A DNA stretch of 5,270 nt, taken from assembly GCA_019240015.1 (NCBI GenBank), contig JAFAZB010000427.1:1-5270 (forward strand), given 5' to 3'. Shown here piece after piece: positions 1 to 5,270 of this stretch (the stretch's first letter is position 1; each line of letters opens with the position of its first letter). The notes beneath the pieces were generated by a model. That model searched no databases. It had not been told where the DNA came from and was given only the letters and a program-made list of their open reading frames with translations. The stretch is from Solirubrobacterales bacterium. Lineage in GTDB: Bacteria; Actinomycetota; Thermoleophilia; Solirubrobacterales; Solirubrobacteraceae. The position numbers were made by a program, and so were the translations under genes.

Positions 1-222
1 CGCGATCACCAGCGTCGCGACGGGCTCTCGCAGCACCGCCACGGACGGCGGCCGGGCGGTGAGCTCTCCGAGCCGCACACTCCGCAGTGCGATCCCCCGG
101 CGCGCGATCAGCTCGGCGGTCGGCTCCCGTGCCACCACCGTCACTTCGGTGCCCGCCCAGGACAGGGCCGCGGCGATGAAGCCGCCCACCCCGCCAGGAC
201 CAAGGACCGCCACCGCACGCAC
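1..222 (-). CDS. panE: 2-dehydropantoate 2-reductase (ketopantoate reductase), N-terminal fragment cut by window edge
   Basis: The enzyme reduces 2-dehydropantoate to pantoate with NADPH in the cytoplasmic pantothenate/CoA pathway. Seen: 74 codons read leftward from GTG at 222 and run off the window. Residues 1-14 (VRAVAVLGPGGVGG) form the first beta strand and glycine-rich dinucleotide loop of a Rossmann fold. Residues 27-32 (VTVVAR) match the second strand, ending in the arginine usual for NADPH selection in this family, and the fragment ends LVIA where family members have a DLVLVAVK-like strand. The catalytic lysine and C-terminal helical domain lie outside the window. A GTG at 213 would give MAVLGPGG and is an alternative start; 222 keeps the usual short lead before the strand. 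No clear Shine-Dalgarno is visible. It is divergent from the Nudix gene. Other ApbA/PanE-like reductases with different 2-oxoacid substrates cannot be excluded from the N-terminus alone. Confidence 0.82.
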   Translation of the reverse strand, partial: MRAVAVLGPGGVGGFIAAALSWAGTEVTVVAREPTAELIARRGIALRSVRLGELTARPPSVAVLREPVATLVIA

Positions 223-302
223 CGCCGAAGAAGCCTGCCAGAAAGCCGGCGCGGCCCGCGGGCTGGCGGCTGGCGACCGGACCGCCCCGGTACGGTTTAG
301 CC
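223..302. promoter_or_regulatory. Divergent intergenic region between panE and the Nudix gene
   Basis: These 80 bp must hold the promoter for panE (leftward) and probably that of the rightward unit. Visible elements are a perfect 10-bp palindrome GCCCGCGGGC at 254-263, a tandem duplication of GGCTGGC at 261-267 and 268-274, and an inverted repeat ACCGG (276-280) / CCGGT (287-291) with a 6-nt spacer. Any could be an operator, but short GC palindromes are common at this base composition. No convincing -35 box or leftward -10 was found. Confidence 0.4.
291..296 (+). promoter_or_regulatory. Candidate -10 box for the Nudix gene (possible leaderless start)
   Basis: TACGGT fits the loose actinobacterial TANNNT -10 pattern. 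Its end lies 6 nt before the GTG at 303, so transcription could begin at or next to the start codon. The absence of any purine-rich Shine-Dalgarno before 303 agrees with a leaderless message. No recognisable -35 lies 16-18 bp upstream, so the call is weak. Confidence 0.25.
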
Positions 303-953
303 GTGGCCCCCAACGCCGGTGTGCTGGCGCGCGGTCCCTGGGAACCCTCTCAGGTCGACGTCGCGTGGCGCAGCGACCCGTTCGAGCCGGCGCAGAGCGC
401 GAGTGAGGCGGCGGACGTGGCCCTAAACGCGCTCCGGCGGCGCGGTTCGCCCAGCCACGACGGCCTGGCGGCGAGGCTGTCCGGGTACCAGGCCGCCCGC
501 GGGCGGCTGTCGCTGGAGCTTCAGCCCGCGCGCTGGGCGCTGCGCCTGATAGCCGACAACGCGGCCCAGAGCCTGGCGGTGCTGTGCCTGGTACGAGATG
601 GGGACGGCCGCTGGCTGGCCGGCCGGCGGGCCCAGTGGCTGGCGTCATGGGCGGGACGCTGGGCGCTCGGGGCCGGCGGGTCGGTGGAACTCGACGAGAA
701 CCCGATCGAGACGCTCAGCCGGGAGCTCCAGGAGGAGTGGTCGCTCCGTCCCGAGCGCCTCACGGTCGAGGCGCTTGTGGCGCTGCCCAGCGGGGTGGTG
801 CTGTTGGTCGGAATGGCGTGGGTCGCGGCCGGCGCGGCCGTGACGCCCGACGCCGAGCACGACGAGTTCGCCTGGTGGCCGCCGGAAGTCGACTCCTGGC
901 CGCGCCAGGCCGACGAGCCGCTGCGGCGTTTGGGCGAGCTGACCTCGGCGTGA
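303..953 (+). CDS. Nudix hydrolase-family protein with a ~85-residue N-terminal extension
   Basis: Nudix enzymes hydrolyse nucleoside diphosphates linked to another moiety, using divalent metal held by the Nudix-box glutamates; the substrate here cannot be read from sequence. Seen: a 216-residue soluble protein. Residues 126-148 follow the box GX5EX7REUXEEXGU: G126, E132, R140-E141-L142 and E144-E145 are all in place, but the usual glycine near the end is serine (S147). A preceding strand region (about 88-108, SLAVLCLVRDGDGRWLAGRR) and a tryptophan-rich approach (W112, W116, W120) fit a Nudix core. Residues 1-85 are not a Nudix element; they contain SPSHDGLAARLSGY and LELQPARWALRL, possibly a lineage-specific N-terminal domain. 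GTG 303 is the first start in frame; GTG 321 is an alternative. The stop overlaps the next gene by 4 bp, implying translational coupling. The family call is firm; the specific activity is unknown. Confidence 0.85.
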   Translation: MAPNAGVLARGPWEPSQVDVAWRSDPFEPAQSASEAADVALNALRRRGSPSHDGLAARLSGYQAARGRLSLELQPARWALRLIADNAAQSLAVLCLVRDGDGRWLAGRRAQWLASWAGRWALGAGGSVELDENPIETLSRELQEEWSLRPERLTVEALVALPSGVVLLVGMAWVAAGAAVTPDAEHDEFAWWPPEVDSWPRQADEPLRRLGELTSA

Positions 954-1255
954 GCGCGATCACGTTTCGCCGGCTCGAGGCCGTCTCGTTCATCCACTCG
1001 TTCGTCTACCTGTGGCTGCTGGTGTGCGCGTTCGCGCTCGCCAACCCGGAGCCGGAGACGTTCATCCTGGGCATGTGCCACGGTCTGCTGTGGATCGGAA
1101 TGTCGCTCGTCTGCATCGCCGCTGCCCGGGCCCGGGTGATTCCGTTCTGGCTCGCGGTCACGGTCGCGGTGCTGGGCGGTCTGGGGCCATTCGCGGGCTC
1201 GATCGGGTTCGTCGTTGCGGGCCGCAAGCAGGCGCTGCGCACGCGTTACAGTTGA
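950..1255 (+). CDS. Small three-helix integral membrane protein, DUF3817-like
   Basis: Function unknown. Seen: 101 residues starting at a GTG that overlaps the Nudix stop (GTGA at 950-953), the classic coupled-gene overlap; reading the frame further upstream gives only Gly/Arg-rich sequence antiphase to the Nudix gene, so 950 is the best start. Three hydrophobic segments lie at about 11-31, 38-59 and 64-90, with a basic tail (R92, K93, R97, R99). The N-terminal FRRLEAVSF and the second-helix motif GMCHG (41-45) resemble DUF3817 membrane proteins of Actinobacteria, which carry a G-x-x-H-G motif and are of similar length; that assignment is from memory of the family and was not searched. The downstream dehydrogenase gene begins 8 bp after its stop. 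Nothing in it indicates a transport or enzymatic role. Confidence 0.78.
   Translation: MSAITFRRLEAVSFIHSFVYLWLLVCAFALANPEPETFILGMCHGLLWIGMSLVCIAAARARVIPFWLAVTVAVLGGLGPFAGSIGFVVAGRKQALRTRYS
1247..1252 (+). promoter_or_regulatory. Candidate internal -10 box before the dehydrogenase gene
   Basis: TACAGT matches TANNNT and is close to the consensus TATAAT. It would start transcription around 1259-1264, giving a very short or absent leader for the ATG at 1264. Only a weak purine stretch (GGA directly before the ATG) serves as ribosome binding signal, so this gene relies either on coupling to the gene ending at 1255 or on such a leaderless transcript. No good -35 is present at normal spacing (a TTGCGG at 1215-1220 is too far away). 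Confidence 0.25.
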
Positions 1256-1263
1256 TTCACGGA

Positions 1264-4200
1264 ATGACGGTCGAAGCACGCACGGTCCAGGTCGTGATGC
1301 CCGCGATGGGCGACTCCGTCACCGAAGGCACGATCCTCGAATGGCGCAAGCGCGAAGGCGATTCGGTCGCCGCCGAGGAGACGATCGTCGAGATCTCGAC
1401 CGACAAGGTCGACGCCGAGGTTCCTGCTCCGGTGGGCGGCACGATCGCCAAGCTCCACGCCGCCGAGGGCGACACGGTCGCGGTCGGCTCGCTGCTCGCG
1501 GAGATCTCCACCAACGGCGCCGACGCGCAGGACGACGTGCCCCCGACGCCGGTATCCGGCGAGTCCCCGCCGACCAGCGTCCAGGAGGCGGTGGCGAGCG
1601 CCGCGACCGAGGCCGAAGGCCTGGCGGCGGCCGACAGCGCGGCGGGGGAGACGATCGAGATCGTCACCCCCGCCGGAGGCGAGTCCGTGACCGAGGGGAC
1701 GATCCTCGCTTGGACGGTGAAGCCCGGCGACGCGGTCAAGCAGGGCGACACCGTGGTCGAGATCTCGACCGACAAGGTCGACATGGAGCTCCCCGCGCCG
1801 GCCTCGGGCACGATCACCGAGCTGCTGGTCGAGGAAGGCGAGACCGTCTCGGTGGGGCAGGTGATCGCCCGGATGACGGCGCGGGCAGCGATCGCCAGCG
1901 CCTCCACCGCCGTGGTACCTGAAAGCGGTGCATCAGGGTTTGGGGGCAAGGCACCGGGGATGGGGGACGAGACCACGGGAATGGGGGGCGCGCCCTCAAC
2001 CCCCGAGGTCCCGGACGAGACCGCGCCCGCGGTCCCCGCTCCAGCCGACGGCTCCCACGCCTCCCCGGTCGCGCGCCGGATGGCGCAGTCGCAGGGAGTC
2101 GACCTGGGGACGGTTCGCGGAACCGCCCGGGGGGGACGGATCACGAAGGCAGACGTGCTCGCGGCGGCCGGCAACGGCGCGGCCGCCCAAACAAGGGCGG
2201 CCCCCGGGGCCGCCCCCATAACCCTCCCCAAGGAGCCCGGCGGTGCCCAGCAGCTGAAGGGTGGGGCGGCGGCGCTGGCGCGGTACATGGACGAGAGCCG
2301 CTCGATCCCAACCGCCACGTCGCTACGGACGCTGACCGTGACGGCGCTCGACGCGCGGCGGCGGCAGCTGAAGAGCGCGGGCCGGCGCGTCTCATACACG
2401 CACCTGATCGCGTACGCGATCGCGCGGGTGGTGAGCGACGAGATGCCGGTGATGGCGAACCATTTCGCGCAGTTCGACGGCAAGCCCCACCGGATCGACG
2501 ACGGCAGCTGCAACTTGGGGCTGGCGGTCGACGTCGAGCGCAAGGACGGAACCAGGACGCTGATGGTGCCGGTGATTAGGGGCGCCGGTCAGCTGGGCTT
2601 CGGCGAGTTCGTCGAGAGCTACGACGAGCTGGTCGAGAAGGCGCGCGGCAACACGCTGACCGCCGATCACTTGAGCGGCGCCAACATCACGCTGACGAAC
2701 CCCGGCGGGCTCGGCACGGTCGCCTCGGTACCGCGGCTGATGGTCGGGCAGGGGACGATCGTGGCGACGGGCTCGATCGCCTACCCGCCCGGGCTCGCGG
2801 CGGTCGGCGAGCAGCTCGGGGCCGAGAAGGTGATGACGATCACCTCGACCTACGACCACCGCATCATCCAGGGAGCCGAATCTGGACGCTTCCTGGCGCG
2901 GCTCGAGGCCTATCTCCAGGGAGAGGAGGGCTTCTACGAGCGAGTGTTCTCCGAGCTCGGCGTCGCGCTGGACCCGCTGCCTGCCCCGGCGCCGGGCGCA
3001 CCGGCGCGGCGCGAACCGCCGGCGGCCGCGGAGGTGCCCGGCGAGGAGCTGCTCCAGGCCGTGCAGGCCGCGACTTCGCTGCTGAAAGCCCACCGCACGC
3101 ACGGTCACCTCGCGGCGAGGCTGGATCCACTCGGCCGAGAGCCGGAGAGCGACCCAGCGCTCGATCCCGAACCGCTGGGGCTGACGCCCGAGCTGATGGA
3201 GCAGATACCGGCTCGGATCCTGCGCATGTACGTCTCCGGGGCGACGCTCGCGCAGGCGCTGCCACACCTGCGCGAGACCTACTGCGGTCCGATCGCGTAC
3301 GAGATCGAGCACATCGCCTCGCACCGCCAGCGGTTGTGGCTGCGCGAGGCGATCGAGTCCGGGGTGTTCCGCAAGTCGCTGACCGCCGCGGAGCAGACGG
3401 CGCTGCTGAAGCGGCTGACCGAGGTCGACGCGCTCGAGCGGTTCATGCACAAGGCCTACCTGGGGCAGAAGCAGTTCTCGATCGAGGGCCTTGACATGAC
3501 CGTGCCGATGCTCGACGAGCTGATCCAGCTGTCGGCGACCAGGGGGGCGCGGGAGGTGGTGATCGGAACCGCCCACCGGGGCCGGCTGAACATCCTCGCG
3601 CACAACCTGGGGCGCCCGTACGAGACGATCTTCGCGGAGTTCGAGGGCACCTCAACGCTCGAGCCGATCACCACGCTGCCGCAGGGGGGCACCGGCGACG
3701 TCAAGTACCACCACGGCGCCCAGGGCTCATACCAGCTCGCGGGCGGCGAGTCGATCATCGTGCGGCTCGAGTCCAACCCCAGCCACCTCGAGGTGGTGGC
3801 GCCGGTTGCCTCGGGTGCGACCCGCGCCGCACAGACCACCCGCCAGGGCCCCCACGCCCACCAGGACACCAACGCGGCGATTCCGGTGCTGATCCACGGC
3901 GACGCGGCGTTCCCCGGCCAGGGAGTGGTGGCGGAGACGCTCAACCTCCAGGCGCTCGACGGCTACACCGTCGGGGGCACGATCCACATCATCCAGAACA
4001 ACCAGGTCGGATTCACCACCGACCCCGACGATGCCCGCTCCACCACCTGGGCCTCGGATCTGGCCAAGGGCTACGACGTGCCGATCATCCACGTCAACTC
4101 CGACGATGTGGCCGCGTGCATCGCGGCGGTGCGGCTGGCGTTCGCGTTCCGCCAGGAGTTCGGCCACGACGTGCTGATCGACCTGATCGGCTACCGGCGC

Positions 4201-5270
4201 TTCGGACACAACGAAGCCGACGAGCCCGCCTACACCCAGCCCGAGATGTACCAGGTGATCAAGAAGCATCCGTCGGTCAGGGAGCTGTTCGCCAAGCAGC
4301 TGATCGACAGCGGCGTGGTCAGCGAGGCGGAGTCGACCGAGATGACCGACGAGGTGTGGGCGGCGCTCTCAGACCAGCACCAGCGGCTCAAGGAGCGGAT
4401 CGCCGCCGCCAAGGAGGTGGAGCACTCCACCGGCGAGTACCAGCTCGACCGCAGCGCTTCGCCGGAGGTCAAGACCGCGGTCTCGATCGATCGGCTCCAG
4501 GTGCTCAACGAGGAGCTGCTCGCGGTCCCCGACGGCTTCACCGTGCACCAGAAGCTGGTCAAGCAGCTCGAGCAGCGTCGAGCGGCGCTGGACCCGAGTG
4601 GTGGTGGAGGGGTCGTGTGGGCGCACGCCGAGGCGCTGGCGTTCGCCTCGCTGCTGACGGAGGGGATCCCGATCCGGCTGACCGGTCAGGACACCGAGCG
4701 CGGGACCTTCTCGCAGCGTCACCTCGTGCTCCACGATCCAAAGACGGGCCACGAGCACTGCTCGATGCAGCACCTGCCGGGAGCGCTCGCGCCGATGGAG
4801 CTGCACAACAGTCCGTTGTCGGAGATGGCCTGCCTGGGGTTCGAGTACGGCTACTCGCAGGAGGGACCGGAGACGCTGGTGTTGTGGGAGGCGCAGTTCG
4901 GCGACTTCGTCAACGGCGCCCAGGTGATCATCGACCAGTTCATCGTCTCGGGCCTGGCCAAGTGGGGACAGACCTCGCGCCTCACGCTGCTGTTGCCCCA
5001 CGGCTACGAAGGCTCGGGTCCGGAGCACTCCTCGGCCCGCCTGGAGCGCTTCCTGCAGCTCGCCGCCGAGGGGAACATCCGCGTCGCGAACCCCACCACG
5101 CCCGCCCAGTACTTCCACCTGCTCCGCCGCCAGGCCCGGATCGCCAAGCAGCGACCGCTGGTGATCCTCACGCCGAAGAGCCTGTTGCGCCTCTCGCAGG
5201 CGACGAGCACGCTCGCCGAGCTGACCGATGGCCGGTTCGAGCCCGTGCTGGCCGAGCCCGGGACCGATCC
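1264..5270 (+). CDS. kgd: Fused 2-oxoglutarate dehydrogenase E2-E1 (Kgd/OdhA type) with two lipoyl domains and an E3-binding domain; C-terminus beyond window
   Basis: Expected role: oxidative decarboxylation of 2-oxoglutarate to succinyl-CoA in the TCA cycle (ThDP-dependent E1 plus succinyltransferase E2). Seen: 1335 uninterrupted codons. Lipoyl domains at about 8-81 and 131-204 carry lysines K48 and K171 in STDKVD. An E3-binding domain spans 264-302 (ASPVARRMA, GTARGGRITKADV). The E2 core, about 333-565, has IPTATS, LTNPGGLGTV and YDHRIIQGAESG, with catalytic H532; Gln replaces the Asp of ordinary E2s (DHRxxDG), as in Kgd/OdhA. A Pro/Ala linker (about 572-593) leads into E1: HRTHGHLAARLDPLG, AHRGRLN (770-776), KYHHGAQGSY (H816), NPSHLE (H841), ThDP motif GDAAFPGQG (879-887) to NN (912-913), GHNEADEP, GQDTERGTFSQRH, WEAQFGDF (1208-1215) and LPHGYEGSGPEH. 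Compared with remembered Kgd, roughly 120-140 residues are missing, giving a full length near 1450-1470. ATG 1264 directly precedes the first lipoyl strand. No separate E2 or E3 gene is visible here. Confidence 0.95.
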   Translation, partial: MTVEARTVQVVMPAMGDSVTEGTILEWRKREGDSVAAEETIVEISTDKVDAEVPAPVGGTIAKLHAAEGDTVAVGSLLAEISTNGADAQDDVPPTPVSGESPPTSVQEAVASAATEAEGLAAADSAAGETIEIVTPAGGESVTEGTILAWTVKPGDAVKQGDTVVEISTDKVDMELPAPASGTITELLVEEGETVSVGQVIARMTARAAIASASTAVVPESGASGFGGKAPGMGDETTGMGGAPSTPEVPDETAPAVPAPADGSHASPVARRMAQSQGVDLGTVRGTARGGRITKADVLAAAGNGAAAQTRAAPGAAPITLPKEPGGAQQLKGGAAALARYMDESRSIPTATSLRTLTVTALDARRRQLKSAGRRVSYTHLIAYAIARVVSDEMPVMANHFAQFDGKPHRIDDGSCNLGLAVDVERKDGTRTLMVPVIRGAGQLGFGEFVESYDELVEKARGNTLTADHLSGANITLTNPGGLGTVASVPRLMVGQGTIVATGSIAYPPGLAAVGEQLGAEKVMTITSTYDHRIIQGAESGRFLARLEAYLQGEEGFYERVFSELGVALDPLPAPAPGAPARREPPAAAEVPGEELLQAVQAATSLLKAHRTHGHLAARLDPLGREPESDPALDPEPLGLTPELMEQIPARILRMYVSGATLAQALPHLRETYCGPIAYEIEHIASHRQRLWLREAIESGVFRKSLTAAEQTALLKRLTEVDALERFMHKAYLGQKQFSIEGLDMTVPMLDELIQLSATRGAREVVIGTAHRGRLNILAHNLGRPYETIFAEFEGTSTLEPITTLPQGGTGDVKYHHGAQGSYQLAGGESIIVRLESNPSHLEVVAPVASGATRAAQTTRQGPHAHQDTNAAIPVLIHGDAAFPGQGVVAETLNLQALDGYTVGGTIHIIQNNQVGFTTDPDDARSTTWASDLAKGYDVPIIHVNSDDVAACIAAVRLAFAFRQEFGHDVLIDLIGYRRFGHNEADEPAYTQPEMYQVIKKHPSVRELFAKQLIDSGVVSEAESTEMTDEVWAALSDQHQRLKERIAAAKEVEHSTGEYQLDRSASPEVKTAVSIDRLQVLNEELLAVPDGFTVHQKLVKQLEQRRAALDPSGGGGVVWAHAEALAFASLLTEGIPIRLTGQDTERGTFSQRHLVLHDPKTGHEHCSMQHLPGALAPMELHNSPLSEMACLGFEYGYSQEGPETLVLWEAQFGDFVNGAQVIIDQFIVSGLAKWGQTSRLTLLLPHGYEGSGPEHSSARLERFLQLAAEGNIRVANPTTPAQYFHLLRRQARIAKQRPLVILTPKSLLRLSQATSTLAELTDGRFEPVLAEPGTD
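1285..1875 (+). repeat. In-frame duplication of the lipoyl domain
   Basis: Residues 8-81 (1285-1506) and 131-204 (1654-1875) align without a gap at a constant offset of 123 codons, with 41 of 74 positions identical by my count. The core around the lipoylated lysine is identical at DNA level for 27 bp (1387-1413 and 1756-1782). The copies are separated by an acidic Pro/Ala/Thr/Ser linker at residues about 83-129, typical of the flexible tethers of acyltransferase swinging arms. Copy 2 begins IEIVTPAGGES, with Thr and Gly where copy 1 has Met and Met. Confidence 0.9.
1936..1988 (+). other. G-run tract in the linker between lipoyl domain 2 and the E3-binding domain
   Basis: Six runs of three or more G on the coding strand occur in 53 bp: 1936-1938, 1942-1946, 1956-1959, 1962-1966, 1977-1979 and 1983-1988, with loops of 3, 9, 2, 10 and 3 nt. 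It encodes a Gly/Met-rich linker (GFGGKAPGMGDETTGMGG, residues about 225-242). It uses GGG for glycine repeatedly and holds the only TTT codon I noticed in the frame. The tract could fold as a long-loop G-quadruplex in the mRNA or coding strand; two loops exceed the usual 7-nt limit, so this is uncertain. Confidence 0.45.
2163..2215. repeat. Alternating GC palindromes in the linker after the E3-binding domain
   Basis: GGCGGCC and its complement GGCCGCC alternate four times: 2163-2169, 2181-2187, 2196-2202 and 2208-2214. The strongest elements are an 8-bp perfect stem 2181-2188 / 2195-2202 around a 6-nt loop AAACAA, and a perfect 10-bp inverted repeat 2195-2204 / 2206-2215 around a single C. 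The two share the 2195-2202 arm, so they are mutually exclusive hairpins. No T-run follows, so it is not a standard intrinsic terminator. The tract encodes the Ala/Pro linker (AAAQTRAAPGAAP) between the E3-binding and E2 domains. Confidence 0.6.

Noticed and set aside
59..406. Plus-strand open frame of 115 residues over the panE fragment and intergenic region
   Set aside because: Low-complexity Arg/Ala/Pro sequence opposite a clear Rossmann-fold N-terminus and overlapping the Nudix start.
584..949. Upstream extension of the membrane-protein frame
   Set aside because: It yields Gly/Arg/Ala-rich sequence inside the Nudix gene in another frame; the membrane-like sequence begins only at the GTG at 950.
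2195..2215. Intrinsic transcription terminator
   Set aside because: The hairpin is strong but has no downstream T-run and lies within an uninterrupted coding frame whose domains continue on the far side.
1900..2300. Frameshift or gene fusion artefact separating the lipoyl/PSBD part from E2
   Set aside because: I read every codon from 1264 to 5268 in one frame without a stop, and recognisable domains lie in that same frame on both sides of each linker.
1257..2543. Long minus-strand open frame (428 residues) opposite the lipoyl/E2 region
   Set aside because: Its product is Ser/Ala/Pro/Thr-rich with no recognisable domain and lies antisense to a convincingly coding plus-strand frame; long antisense frames are expected in high-GC coding DNA.
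2392..3603. Minus-strand open frame (403 residues) opposite the E2/E1 junction
   Set aside because: Arg/His/Leu/Gln-rich shadow of the GC-rich plus-strand codons, with no family resemblance.

Overview
The window is about 70% GC by eye, gene-dense, and tightly packed. It most likely comes from a high-GC actinobacterium. The main reason is a single open frame that fuses a succinyltransferase (E2) domain to a 2-oxoglutarate dehydrogenase (E1) domain, the arrangement of Kgd (Mycobacterium) and OdhA (Corynebacterium). The extra N-terminal domains here are not those of mycobacterial or corynebacterial proteins, so a deeper actinobacterial lineage such as Thermoleophilia/Solirubrobacterales is my guess; that is inference only.

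Layout: (1) positions 1-222, minus strand: the first 74 codons of a 2-dehydropantoate 2-reductase (PanE/ApbA family), cut by the left edge. (2) 223-302: an 80-bp divergent intergenic region with small palindromes and a possible -10 box. (3) 303-953, plus: a 216-residue Nudix hydrolase-family protein. (4) 950-1255, plus: a 101-residue three-helix membrane protein resembling DUF3817, starting inside the stop codon of the Nudix gene (GTGA overlap). (5) 1264 to the right edge, plus: the fused 2-oxoglutarate dehydrogenase protein, open through all 1335 codons visible, with its C-terminus missing. The three plus-strand genes are separated by -4 and 8 bp and look like one transcription unit.

The most notable item is the domain order of the large protein: lipoyl - lipoyl - E3-binding (PSBD) - E2 catalytic - E1. 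Characterised Kgd/OdhA proteins have the E2-E1 fusion but lack lipoyl and E3-binding domains and borrow lipoyl groups from the pyruvate dehydrogenase E2. Here one chain carries its own two swinging arms and an E3 docking site, so it could in principle catalyse decarboxylation, succinyl transfer to CoA and E3 recruitment by itself. The linkers around the E3-binding domain contain a G-run tract and a strong GC palindrome with unusual codons.

The divergent panE is a pantothenate/CoA pathway gene and the large enzyme consumes CoA, but that link is only suggestive. No RNA genes, insertion sequences, CRISPR arrays or intrinsic terminators were seen.
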